DNA of 64,000 bases from a virus, in the IMG/VR virus record IMGVR_UViG_3300033146_001635, positions 1 to 64,000 of that record; one strand, written 5' to 3'. Below the pieces are notes generated by a model. It worked only from the letters and a program-made list of their open reading frames with translations, ran no database searches and was not told the origin of the DNA. A program made the translations under genes and the position numbers. Below, one piece after another: positions 36,920 through 45,555 of this stretch (its first letter is position 1; the number at the start of each line of letters is the position of its first letter).

Positions 36920-36942
36920 TTTTTAACAAACTCCTAAAATAA

Positions 36943-36980
36943 TATGTGACCCCATATTAAAAATAATATGGGGCCACATA
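36943..36980 (-). terminator. Hairpin terminator between paralogs
   Basis: A 17-base stem pairs 36943-36959 with 36964-36980 (one G-T wobble) around a 4-base loop, 23 bases after the stop of the 372-aa gene. On the minus strand it is followed by TTATTTT. Confidence 0.8.
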
Positions 36981-37003
36981 TAACCAAAATAATAAATTAT
37001 AAA

Positions 37004-38122
37004 TTAAGCTAATTTAGCTTGTAATTTAGAAATTTTAGCAGTTAAATCGGTACGACATTTGGCGGGATTGGTTGCAGCTTTACAACCAGATAATGATTTT
37101 TTCAGCATATTAATCTGTTGTTTAACAGCTTGCTTTTTAGCATTGGCAATACAAGCTGATCTTTCAGCCCCAGATTTACCTGCACATGATTTAGCTGCCT
37201 GTGAAAAATATCGTTGATAAGCTTTATATCCAAGAAAAGCCGCCATAGCAACAAGAGCAGTAACACCAATGGCCTTAGCATGACCACCACTATGTTGATT
37301 TACAAATTGTGTAAAACCTGACCATGCTTTGGAAATATTTTGACCCACATTACCAGCAGCAGCTCTTAAACGGTCTAACCATCCTGTTGCAGCCACTTCT
37401 TTAGGTGGATTTTTAGCAATCTCATCACCAACACCGCCCATATCTGAATGATTATTTTGTTTAGCAATATCATCACCAACACCACCCATATCTGATTTAT
37501 TTGCAGCGCCAGTTGTGCCTGCTGAATTGACCCCTTTAAATTCACCTTTATAAGAAGGGGTATAAACTTTGTGGGTTCCTGCTTGAGTTGGATTGTCAGC
37601 AGCCGCAGATGCATTAGACTGCCGCATAGCTGCATCAACTGCATTTTTTGAATATGTATGACTAGTGCCACCACTAGAATTAACACCACTAAATTCACCA
37701 GCTCTAGAATTTGGATATCTATTACCAGAATCCGCACCAGCTAATTTACTATATTTTTCAGTTAAAATCCCTTCCTGAATTAAAGTCATGGAATCGGAAT
37801 CAACCATTGATAATCCACCAATTTCATGAATAAAATTAGAAGGTGTATAGCCATCATCAAAAGGTAATTCACTAACATGCTCTAATACAAAATCTTTAAG
37901 ATTTGACATTAAGTATGTTTCAGCCAGAGCAGGATTATCAGTAGGACAAGCCTTGCCATACATAGCAAGTGATAATACTTCACAATCCTTAGCATCTTCT
38001 GTGATATACTTGATAGTTTCAGCTGGTGCATCTTTTTCCTTTAGATTTTCAACCAGAGCCTGACGCATGAAACCCATGAAAATAGCACTATCTTTGACAT
38101 TAATTGATTCATTTAAAAACAT
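37004..38122 (-). CDS. Paralogous membrane protein family, member 3, with SDMGGVGD repeats
   Basis: The 372-residue protein has the shared N-terminal domain (VLSLAMYGKACP, NFIHEIGGL), a Gly-, Ser- and Asn-rich linker with two tandem copies of (K/H)SDMGGVGD(D/E)IAK, and the C-terminal unit: membrane segment (about 284-305, GHAKAIGVTALVAMAAFLGY), RYFSQAAKSCAGKSGAERSACI, then SGCKAATNPAKCRTDL. The SDMG motif is also found four times in the giant tape-measure candidate. Ribosome site AAGGAG. It is the best preserved member of the family and follows the tail tube gene. Its role is unknown. Confidence 0.74.
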   Translation of the reverse strand: MFLNESINVKDSAIFMGFMRQALVENLKEKDAPAETIKYITEDAKDCEVLSLAMYGKACPTDNPALAETYLMSNLKDFVLEHVSELPFDDGYTPSNFIHEIGGLSMVDSDSMTLIQEGILTEKYSKLAGADSGNRYPNSRAGEFSGVNSSGGTSHTYSKNAVDAAMRQSNASAAADNPTQAGTHKVYTPSYKGEFKGVNSAGTTGAANKSDMGGVGDDIAKQNNHSDMGGVGDEIAKNPPKEVAATGWLDRLRAAAGNVGQNISKAWSGFTQFVNQHSGGHAKAIGVTALVAMAAFLGYKAYQRYFSQAAKSCAGKSGAERSACIANAKKQAVKQQINMLKKSLSGCKAATNPAKCRTDLTAKISKLQAKLA

Positions 38123-38176
38123 TTTAATTTCTCCTTAATATTAATATTAAATAATATTACTTTTTTTTGTTAAAAG

Positions 38177-38896
38177 TTACTTATTTATTTTTTTTTTCAA
38201 AGCTTTTTCAAGTTCATTTTTAATTCTATCACCACTATAACTACGGCATTTTTCTAAAACCCAATCTTCATGCCAAACATAATCAACATTGAACTCAATT
38301 TCTGGTTCAATTTTACCAACATTTTCAACATCTGAAGATAATAAATCTTGTGGATCTTTAGTTGGAAAAACACCGGTATAACAAGCATAATATTCAACAG
38401 TTACTCCATCAGGCGCAGTAGTCCAATAATATAATCTAGCAGCATACTGTTTTTTAGAATAACCAGTTCTATCATTACCAGCAATTAATTTAGATGATAC
38501 ACCAGTTCTATAATCACGAATACCTTTAACCCATTCATGAAAAATCTGACAAATAGGAAGACCTGAATATTCAACAAATTTTATGGAAATAGAATCTCCA
38601 TAATCAATGCTACCCGGCACTGCCCATTTTGTACCACCCAAACCTGTAAATGAAATTTTATTTAAAGTTCCACCGGGTGGTGTAACAGATAAACAACTAC
38701 CAGCTAATAAAGCTTGAACTTCCTTATCTGTTAAATTACCTGGCACTGTATTGGCATCTACCTTAACAATTTCTGGAAGATAATCAAACCATATATGATG
38801 ATATCCTGTTACATATGGCTCTGCAATGCCAACTAACGTACCACCCATATTTCTGGTAGCAACTTGTTTTGTAACATTAGTAAATGAATTTAACAT
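38177..38896 (-). CDS. Tail tube protein (gp19-like)
   Basis: The 239-residue protein matches the inner tube family by size, by the beta-sandwich style with alternating hydrophobic residues, and by its position directly after the sheath gene. It has MGGTLVGIAEPYVTGYHHIW near the start and long strand-rich stretches (KFVEYSGLPICQIFHEW). The C-terminal 20 residues are a Lys-rich helix. Tube subunits stack as hexameric rings inside the sheath and guide DNA. AGGAG precedes the start. Identity rests on order and length more than a sharp motif. Confidence 0.72.
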   Translation of the reverse strand: MLNSFTNVTKQVATRNMGGTLVGIAEPYVTGYHHIWFDYLPEIVKVDANTVPGNLTDKEVQALLAGSCLSVTPPGGTLNKISFTGLGGTKWAVPGSIDYGDSISIKFVEYSGLPICQIFHEWVKGIRDYRTGVSSKLIAGNDRTGYSKKQYAARLYYWTTAPDGVTVEYYACYTGVFPTKDPQDLLSSDVENVGKIEPEIEFNVDYVWHEDWVLEKCRSYSGDRIKNELEKALKKKINK

Positions 38897-38918
38897 AATT
38901 TAAATCTCCTCTATATAG

Positions 38919-38948
38919 GAGTGGGTAGGGAATTACCCCTACCCACTC
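38919..38948 (-). terminator. Hairpin after the sheath gene
   Basis: A perfect 12-base stem, GAGTGGGTAGGG (38919-38930) with 38937-38948, stands around a 6-base loop between the sheath gene stop and the tube gene start. It may set lower tube expression or mark an RNA end; the tube gene lies only 23 bases beyond. Confidence 0.72.
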
Positions 38949-38959
38949 TTATTTATAAT

Positions 38960-40915
38960 TTATTTGATATAGAAATTCAATTCAATCTTTTCAGTTACCC
39001 GAGTCGGGGTTAATGTAACATTGACATGAAAAGTTTTTGTTTTCTTTTCATAATCACTTGCACCAACTTCAATTGAATAACTATATAATCCACGTCTAGA
39101 TGAAACATCTTCCAGAAAACTGGTAATATCATTACCAACACTATCCCAAGTTGTATTATCATTTAATTCAAAAATATAAAAACGACAATATCTTTCAAGA
39201 GCTTCCTTACAATATAATACAAGACGAACAATATTCAGATCTTGCATTGCACTTGGTTTAGCTTGGGTTGTTAGTTGCCCCCAAACAGCATAACCAATAT
39301 TAAATTTAACAATTGGATTTAACTGTCTAAGATACATTTGATCTCTTTGTTCAAGACGAGGATTAAATCTCAATTCTTGAATAGAATCAATAACACCTCT
39401 TTGGAATCCAGCAATAGCATACCAGACTTCTGATACATTATCATTTCTCGGAGCTAAATATGACATATGATACAGAGGGGATACCCAAATATCTGCGCCC
39501 GTAAATGCATCAAAAATCTTATTATATCCTTCATATAAAGCACATAAATAAGTATTGAAATTATGATCAGAATTTCTTTTGGCCATAGCTGTATTGAAAT
39601 CAGTATTATCACCATTGTCTAATAAGGCAACACAATCACGACGAGTATTAACTAATTGAGAAATGGATTGTTTTACTGATGTTGGATAACCAGCATCAAA
39701 AACAATAGTATAATACATTTTTTCTCTATCAAGTATTTCCTCATCTAAAATACCAGCATATCCTTGTGCTAATAAAGTTTCGCACATAGGCATATTAACA
39801 TTATGGTTTATATCATATATAGAACCATCTGAACCTTTTCTAAGAGCGATTTCACCACCGATAAAAGGTTCTGTTAAATCTGATAAATCTTTACGAATAT
39901 AATATTCAACACTATAATCAGTATCGTCAAAAATAGCTGTATCACCAATCCATTCTTGACTAGCGGTTGATAAATCTCTATCATTAAAAATATTTACAGT
40001 TTCATTGTCAACACCAGAAGAAGCACCTAACCACCCATATAATCTATTACCACGTTGGTCAATTGCAACAATAGCATATGTCGAAAGCCCAGTTTCAGCT
40101 TGATTAGCCCATTCACTAAAATCTTGTTTAAGATCTGTAATAGAAGCTAATCCTGGTGTTCTTTCTGTAGTGCTTGTACCAATTCTATTATCATAATTTT
40201 TAACGCATAACTGATACCCCGGTGAATATTCACCATTTGGAAGCATACATTCCGCTCTTAATAAACTTGAATATTTTTCAAGAATATCAGTAATAAAAAT
40301 AGAATCACCAGATGAATCTCTGGCTTCTGGGTTAAATGAAACAGAAAATGATTCAACAATTACTTCATCCCCATCAGCTTGTTTTTCATATATATCTATA
40401 ATATATACACCTTCAAACATTGGATTGGCATGTCTAGTTAATCGAACTGAAACTAGATTATAATAATCACCACGACCAATTGGGTGTAAAATACAAATTG
40501 GATATGTATCACCAACTTGTACTAAATTTGATTGAATTTCTGCTTGTGTTGAAATACCACTAATATAAGTAGTTAAAATATCAGCTGTAGAATCTGTACC
40601 ATTCCAAACAGCATCAATCCTTAAATTAGAGAATGTTGCATCATCTGGCATAACACGCATAAACCATAATGAACCAGATTCACCAAGATAGTTATAAGCA
40701 TTATATAAACCTTGCCCATAATGTTTCCCAAAAGTGGTTATATTAGGTTCACCCCATTCACTAATTAATTCATTTCGTGACCCAACAAAAATAGCCTCGT
40801 TATCACGACCTTTTTTTGTTAGAGCACACATAAAACCTGTTGTAGCAGGAACTGCTGAAACGTATGTAGAAAGATCAATTATCTTCGTATATACGCCCGG
40901 TGAAATATGAGCCAT
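38960..40915 (-). CDS. Contractile tail sheath protein (gp18-like)
   Basis: The 651-residue protein begins with AHISPGVYTKIIDLSTYVSA, the N-terminal pattern of contractile sheath proteins (SPGVY.....s), and has VPATTGFMCALTKKG soon after. A conserved region lies at about 490-560 (FQRGVIDSIQELRFNPRLE and AVWGQLTTQAKPSAMQDLNI, where T4-like sheaths have the attachment sequences). The C-terminal domain ends in KTKTFHVNVTLTPTRVTEKI, the insertion strand that links sheath subunits. The size matches T4 gp18 (659). AGGTC sits before the ATG. The neighbouring tube gene follows as in T4. Confidence 0.93.
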   Translation of the reverse strand: MAHISPGVYTKIIDLSTYVSAVPATTGFMCALTKKGRDNEAIFVGSRNELISEWGEPNITTFGKHYGQGLYNAYNYLGESGSLWFMRVMPDDATFSNLRIDAVWNGTDSTADILTTYISGISTQAEIQSNLVQVGDTYPICILHPIGRGDYYNLVSVRLTRHANPMFEGVYIIDIYEKQADGDEVIVESFSVSFNPEARDSSGDSIFITDILEKYSSLLRAECMLPNGEYSPGYQLCVKNYDNRIGTSTTERTPGLASITDLKQDFSEWANQAETGLSTYAIVAIDQRGNRLYGWLGASSGVDNETVNIFNDRDLSTASQEWIGDTAIFDDTDYSVEYYIRKDLSDLTEPFIGGEIALRKGSDGSIYDINHNVNMPMCETLLAQGYAGILDEEILDREKMYYTIVFDAGYPTSVKQSISQLVNTRRDCVALLDNGDNTDFNTAMAKRNSDHNFNTYLCALYEGYNKIFDAFTGADIWVSPLYHMSYLAPRNDNVSEVWYAIAGFQRGVIDSIQELRFNPRLEQRDQMYLRQLNPIVKFNIGYAVWGQLTTQAKPSAMQDLNIVRLVLYCKEALERYCRFYIFELNDNTTWDSVGNDITSFLEDVSSRRGLYSYSIEVGASDYEKKTKTFHVNVTLTPTRVTEKIELNFYIK

Positions 40916-40970
40916 TTCTGACCTCCATTAAATATAAAAACAAAAATTATCTTTTCTATGTATAAAAATT

Positions 40971-41633
40971 TTAGAAAAATATATACCAAATAAACAATAA
41001 TTGGCGTGTATCTACTTTAACAACGGTGGGAAATGTTATACGAGAAAACATATGGAAAGGGCCGGTATGATTAGGTACAGGGCCATCAACAGCCGTAAAT
41101 AACGCTGCTTCTGAAATCTGACTTCCATTTGCATCTCCAAGAGAGACTCTTGATACAGTTTTAACAATTAACCACGAATTGTTGTTATAACCATCTTGTT
41201 CAAATTCAATACTTTCAATAGGTTTTTTAAAATAAAATCCATCATGAAAATCACCACATGTAGAATCAATAGCACTAATGGGTAATTCATTATATAAATC
41301 AATATCCGTAGCCACAGGTGATGACGGATTAAAAGGATCACCTACATTAACACCACCTGAGCCGATACCAAACCATGATATATATTCAGCTGGATCTGTT
41401 AATACTTGGGTATTCTTTAAATTAAACATTCTCTGGGCAATTAATTCACGCCCCTGATAAACAACTAGATTGTGTTTACCTAATAATTTTTCATTACCAT
41501 TTTCATCTATTTCGAAAATTTCAACCCATCCTTGGGGTCTTCTCGCACCAGATACCTTATTAGAAAATGCATCGACTAAACAATTATCACCATAAAAATC
41601 TTTGGCAACAATGTTATTTTTTAAATTTTTCAT
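40971..41633 (-). CDS. Unknown tail-region structural protein
   Basis: The 220-residue protein has a strand-rich middle and ends with FSRITFPTVVKVDTRQLLFI, followed by WYIFF, the style of phage baseplate and fibre-attachment proteins. It has VVYQGRELIAQRMF near residue 60. No enzyme motif is present. A promoter motif of the GAACATA type stands 37 bases upstream, so it starts the transcript for the sheath and tube genes. I recognise the general shape but not a named family. Confidence 0.62.
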   Translation of the reverse strand: MKNLKNNIVAKDFYGDNCLVDAFSNKVSGARRPQGWVEIFEIDENGNEKLLGKHNLVVYQGRELIAQRMFNLKNTQVLTDPAEYISWFGIGSGGVNVGDPFNPSSPVATDIDLYNELPISAIDSTCGDFHDGFYFKKPIESIEFEQDGYNNNSWLIVKTVSRVSLGDANGSQISEAALFTAVDGPVPNHTGPFHMFSRITFPTVVKVDTRQLLFIWYIFF

Positions 41634-41670
41634 ATATTTCCGATACCTTTAGTAAAAATACAAAATAATA

Positions 41671-41685
41671 TTCATTTATATGTTC
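41671..41685 (-). promoter_or_regulatory. GAACATA-type promoter motif
   Basis: Minus-strand GAACATATAAATGAA lies 37 bases before the 220-aa gene. It is identical to the copy at 61011-61025. Confidence 0.72.
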
Positions 41686-41722
41686 TCATTTTTTTTAAAA
41701 ATTTGTAGTTTATATAATCAAT

Positions 41723-43528
41723 TTAATTATCAATAATTTGTATCATACAAATATCATTGGAATATTGTGTATCAAAACAACCACCTTCATCAAAATTAGC
41801 AAACCCACCTGATTGAGCTGCAAAAAATTCGTTTGGTAAATTAGTAATCACAGATTCAACATATGCTTCTGGTGGTAAAAAACCTTTTCGACATGTTAAA
41901 GGATCATATACATTATCTGTAAGATACATTTGAAATGCATCTGGTCTAACATCACATGCGCCCCCAATATCATAAAAAGATCCACAATCATATGTATCTC
42001 TTGCATAATAAAAATTATCACTTTCATCACATGTTGAATCTATACAACATGGTTTACTATTACAAGTATCCCAATCTAATACACATTCTTCAACTGAATC
42101 TATACCAAAATCTTCTACTATAATTGATTCTTTGTTTCTATCATCAACAACATATGCAATATCATATGAAAGTAATCTAGCATGATATGGTTTAAAAAAA
42201 TTAATCAAATCACCCAATTGATTCATTAATTCGGTTTTGCCAAACAACAAATATCCAATATTCGGCACACCTATTGAAACATAACTCGCTACCCATTTCA
42301 TCAAATCAGCTAAAATATCACCGATTAAAACAACTGGATCTTGTACCGAATATACTTTATTTAAATCATCATATAAATTTGGATTAATAGCTTGTAAAAC
42401 TTCGCCAGCTGAATTGGCATCAATTAAGAAATTATCCAATCTTAATCGATTAAACATATCATAAAAATAAGATTGATTTTCTAAAATGTCCTGTCTTGTA
42501 TGTGGAATATCATTTAGATATTTATTAAATTCATCAACAATATTTAAATAATCTGCATTAGTGCCATCATAACAAGTAAAATATTTACCATGATCTCCCA
42601 ATAAAACAGATGTATCATAAATATCATTACTTGGATGTTTAATCGTTATTTCTTCACCATAATATTTATAATAAATATAAACAGCTGAAATATATGTTTC
42701 AAGAACTGACGCTGATGTAGTTACTGCATTAATATAAATTTCTTTATCAGGAATATTAGATATTGGATCACGCCTCCAATATGCATATTGATCCTGAATA
42801 CGACGAGATAAAAATTGAATAAATTTAATATAATCATTTAAATTAATATAATGCCGTAATGAAAAATAAGGACTTTTGGTTGGTAAATGTAATCGAGAAT
42901 TATTCTGCCCAAAAACAATAGATTCTTCAGATGTTAAATAATGTGGATCCCACCCAGTTGCTTCTTCATATTTTAAAATATCTGGTCTCGTACTATACCA
43001 TTTACCCAAATGAGATGCAGATAATGAATGAAATTCAATTTTTTGAGAAGATATTCTTCTAAAAGTCATATATTCCAATAATTCTATGTTTTGGAATCCA
43101 TAATATCTTAAAACATTTAAAAGAGTTCTAGGAGACCCTTTTTTCATATATAAATTAACTAAATCATAATAAAAATTAGCTTTATTATAATTTACTCGGC
43201 TTCCATAAACACCTAATAATGGTGAAAATTCAAAACCACGGCTTCTAAATAATTCATCTAAATGTGCATCTGGTAATCCATATACATCTGATATATTTTT
43301 TTGAACTGATGTTAATGTTTTTAAAGATGAATACCAATCTATAAAAAATTTACGTAATCTCAAATATTCATCATCTGAAAAACATAATTGGTCAATAGTA
43401 GATATGAATAAATCATTTGTTTTTGATAAATCAGATTTCGCTATAGCTTGTGTTGTATCATTTAAATCAGAGGAATCACCTGATTTAATATATTTAAAAA
43501 CTTTCCAAAAATCTAAAATTTTCCACAT
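41723..43528 (-). CDS. Unknown baseplate or tail protein with Cys-rich C-terminus
   Basis: The 601-residue protein has a helical N-terminal half with YDLVNLYMKKGSPRTLLNVL and RYYGFQNIELLEY, and a C-terminal Cys-rich segment (about 505-545: WDTCNSKPCCIDSTCDES, then CGSFYDIGGACD). Such clusters can bind metal or form disulfides in fibre-like virion parts. The neighbouring 252-aa gene also has several Cys pairs (CCDST, QQCDATSS, CCDDST, RCDSTS). Gene order suggests a baseplate or fibre-base protein. No known domain is sure. Confidence 0.58.
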   Translation of the reverse strand: MWKILDFWKVFKYIKSGDSSDLNDTTQAIAKSDLSKTNDLFISTIDQLCFSDDEYLRLRKFFIDWYSSLKTLTSVQKNISDVYGLPDAHLDELFRSRGFEFSPLLGVYGSRVNYNKANFYYDLVNLYMKKGSPRTLLNVLRYYGFQNIELLEYMTFRRISSQKIEFHSLSASHLGKWYSTRPDILKYEEATGWDPHYLTSEESIVFGQNNSRLHLPTKSPYFSLRHYINLNDYIKFIQFLSRRIQDQYAYWRRDPISNIPDKEIYINAVTTSASVLETYISAVYIYYKYYGEEITIKHPSNDIYDTSVLLGDHGKYFTCYDGTNADYLNIVDEFNKYLNDIPHTRQDILENQSYFYDMFNRLRLDNFLIDANSAGEVLQAINPNLYDDLNKVYSVQDPVVLIGDILADLMKWVASYVSIGVPNIGYLLFGKTELMNQLGDLINFFKPYHARLLSYDIAYVVDDRNKESIIVEDFGIDSVEECVLDWDTCNSKPCCIDSTCDESDNFYYARDTYDCGSFYDIGGACDVRPDAFQMYLTDNVYDPLTCRKGFLPPEAYVESVITNLPNEFFAAQSGGFANFDEGGCFDTQYSNDICMIQIIDN

Positions 43529-43547
43529 AATATATTATTATCCCCAT

Positions 43548-44306
43548 TTAAAGTTCTACATAATCAGGGCCGATTTCTACCATATATTGAAAAACATTAT
43601 CAATAACATATATCTCATATAAATACTCAAATAGATATGTACCTATTGGGCCATCTTCCCAAGTATAAAATGAATAATCTAAATTAATTTTTAAATTTAA
43701 ATATATAAAAATAAGTTTTGATAATGATGTTACTAAATTAGAAAAATCAACTGTTAATATCCAATCTTTAGAACCAGGTAATTGAAATAAATTAGGAGGT
43801 TGATTAGAAACTTGTTGTAAAATCTGTACAGATGTTGAATCACATCTATAAATATTTAATGCATCCAACAAAACAAAATCATCATGTTGTAATTGAAAAA
43901 AATTGGCTGCATTGGTAGAATCATCACAACATAAAGTTTCATCATGACTAATAGTATTTATATAATCAGATGATGTTGCATCACATTGTTGATATAATAA
44001 ATTAAAATTTGTAGAATCACAACATGGTAAAAAATATTTACTATGGGGATAAATTAATAGCCTATCTCTAATAGAAGTAGGCCATGAACCCCAATCTTTT
44101 ATATCTTTATAACAATGAGTATAATTTGGAAAATTCCAATCATCATCAAATAATAATCTTATAAAACTTCTACATTCAAAAAAATGGTCATGATATATAT
44201 CACCGGGAATTGGAACTTCATACCTATCCAACTGATTTGATTTCAAATATTTTGCAAAATATTGTTGCAAATCTGGAAATAATTGTGCGGATGCTGGATA
44301 TGACAT
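43548..44306 (-). CDS. Unknown Cys-rich structural protein
   Basis: The 252-residue protein has four CDxT-like short units: CCDSTN, QCDATS, CCDDST and RCDSTS (about residues 94-155), spaced by roughly 15-25 residues. These echo the CxDST units in the 601-aa neighbour. The C-terminal half is hydrophobic and aromatic. The start overlaps the stop of the small gene before it (TAATG), so they are co-translated. Perhaps the Cys units pair between the two neighbours; the function is unknown. Confidence 0.6.
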   Translation of the reverse strand: MSYPASAQLFPDLQQYFAKYLKSNQLDRYEVPIPGDIYHDHFFECRSFIRLLFDDDWNFPNYTHCYKDIKDWGSWPTSIRDRLLIYPHSKYFLPCCDSTNFNLLYQQCDATSSDYINTISHDETLCCDDSTNAANFFQLQHDDFVLLDALNIYRCDSTSVQILQQVSNQPPNLFQLPGSKDWILTVDFSNLVTSLSKLIFIYLNLKINLDYSFYTWEDGPIGTYLFEYLYEIYVIDNVFQYMVEIGPDYVEL

Positions 44307-44482
44307 TATTTTTTATTCTCTTTTCTAGGTAAACATTCTACAACATATTGTGCGCCTTCTGATGATATATTTTCTTGCCCAGGTTGAACATTTAAATATT
44401 CTTCCTGTTTTCTGCCCATACCATCAAAGAAATAAATATCAATAGGAAATTTCATACCAACTGTATGAAATGACATTTCCAT
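44306..44482 (-). CDS. DUF192-like protein, C-terminal part
   Basis: The 58-residue frame starts with an ATG directly after an in-frame TGA. It codes MEMSFHTVGMKFPIDIYFFD, which matches the DUF192 core (W.M....iPLD..F.D), and goes on to QYVVECLPR, matching YVLELP. The frame continues that of the 60-residue part upstream without a shift. Its stop overlaps the next start by one base, so the end is used for coupling. It might be read by re-initiation at this ATG or by TGA read-through. Confidence 0.62.
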   Translation of the reverse strand: MEMSFHTVGMKFPIDIYFFDGMGRKQEEYLNVQPGQENISSEGAQYVVECLPRKENKK

Positions 44483-44665
44483 TCACGACGGATATGCAAA
44501 TATATAAGCTGTATCATATGGAATTGAATCATATTTTAATAAACCTTCGTCAAAATCTTCTAACTCGATAATTTCTATATTATCAAATTGTTCAAGAAAT
44601 TTATCAAAATCTGATACATTTTGTATATGTTTTATATAAGCTTCGAATAAAGAAGTTCGTTTCAT
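44483..44665 (-). CDS. DUF192-like protein, N-terminal part, ended by TGA
   Basis: The 60-residue frame has a good GAGGATAAT ribosome site and codes MKRTSLFEAYIKHIQNVSDF and later EDFDEGLLKYDSIPYDTAYIF, which fits the DUF192 N-terminal half (GLm...lp.d.gml..F). It stops at TGA (44483-44485), and the very next codon is the ATG of the C-terminal part. The two together give 118 residues, the usual DUF192 length. It could be a broken gene, a sequencing error, or a real stop used for dual expression. Confidence 0.62.
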   Translation of the reverse strand: MKRTSLFEAYIKHIQNVSDFDKFLEQFDNIEIIELEDFDEGLLKYDSIPYDTAYIFAYPS

Positions 44666-44666
44666 A

Positions 44667-45539
44667 TTATCCTCTTTTTATTTTCATAATTTTCTCATCT
44701 ATCTTCTTTTTAAAAGTATTTGGATCTGTTGTTTTTGTAGCCATTGATTTTGCTCTATTTAATTGACTTATTTGAGCCTGTTTAGCTTTGTTCACATCCC
44801 CTGTTTTGTTTTTCCACATTTTATAAGCTGCATAAGCTAAAGCTGATGCCGCAGCAACACCTAATCCTATTTTTAAATTTTGCCCATGATTATGCATAAA
44901 AAAATCTTTAAAATTATGCATTGCTGTTTGAAATCCACCACTATCAGCTTTGGGATTTTGTTTTGGTTCATCATCTAATTTACTCATATCAATTCTGGTT
45001 ATATTATCAGGTCTGGCTGCATCTTTCATAATTTTTTCATATTCATCTCGTGTTACCGGTGTACCATCTGGGTGTCTAGGAATATTATGTGAACCTTTTT
45101 GTGGTGTAAAATATGTTTCCCTATTTTTTGGTGTAAAATATGTTTCTTTTTTTGCAGGTGTAAAATATGTATTTCTATTTTTTGGTGTAAAATATGTTTC
45201 TTTTTTTGCAGGTGTAAAATATGTATTTCTATTTTTTGGTGTAAAAAAAGTTTCACGTTCATATAAATATTTTTTATAACTATTACTATCAGATTCTATT
45301 ATAAAATTTAAATTTTCTTGCATATAATCAGAATATTTAGATATTAAACATTCGACATACAATTGCTTGTTTTTAATTTGTTCTGGAATTGCTTTACCAG
45401 TCATATATAATGATATAACATCACCATCTGACATTTCTAACATAATTTTGTTTATAAGTGTATCATTTAATTTTTCTTTTAAAATATTACATAAATTCAA
45501 TCTCAATTCTGATATAAAATACATAGATATGGTATCCAT
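44667..45539 (-). CDS. Paralogous membrane protein family, member 4, with TYFTP repeats
   Basis: The 290-residue protein shares the N-terminal VISLYMTGKAIPEQ stretch with members 2 and 3 and has a C-terminal membrane segment (about 224-245), though the Cys pairs of the others are missing (MWKNKTGDVNKAKQAQISQL). Between lie six 9-residue repeats (residues 96-149), based on (N/E)TYFTP(K/A)(N/K)(R/K). The repeats are nearly identical in DNA too. The gene starts a few bases after the amidase gene region and has no clear ribosome site beyond AAGGAT. The function is unknown; the linker type differs from each relative. Confidence 0.66.
   Translation of the reverse strand: MDTISMYFISELRLNLCNILKEKLNDTLINKIMLEMSDGDVISLYMTGKAIPEQIKNKQLYVECLISKYSDYMQENLNFIIESDSNSYKKYLYERETFFTPKNRNTYFTPAKKETYFTPKNRNTYFTPAKKETYFTPKNRETYFTPQKGSHNIPRHPDGTPVTRDEYEKIMKDAARPDNITRIDMSKLDDEPKQNPKADSGGFQTAMHNFKDFFMHNHGQNLKIGLGVAAASALAYAAYKMWKNKTGDVNKAKQAQISQLNRAKSMATKTTDPNTFKKKIDEKIMKIKRG
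45093..45254 (-). repeat. Six 27-base tandem repeats within a coding region
   Basis: The units code ETFFTPKNR, NTYFTPAKK, ETYFTPKNR, NTYFTPAKK, ETYFTPKNR and ETYFTPQKG. Two alternating types make a 54-base higher-order period, so the array grew by copying pairs. Confidence 0.9.
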
Positions 45540-45555
45540 AATAAAATCCTTATAT

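Noticed and set aside
44483-44485. General use of TGA as a sense codon
   Set aside because: Several genes end at TGA with overlapping starts (for example 2812-2814 and the ATGA at 33535-33538), and Trp is coded by TGG throughout.
44950-45279. 109-codon + strand frame across the TYFTP repeats
   Set aside because: It is the reverse image of the tandem repeat; the minus-strand gene shares its N-terminus with its paralogs.
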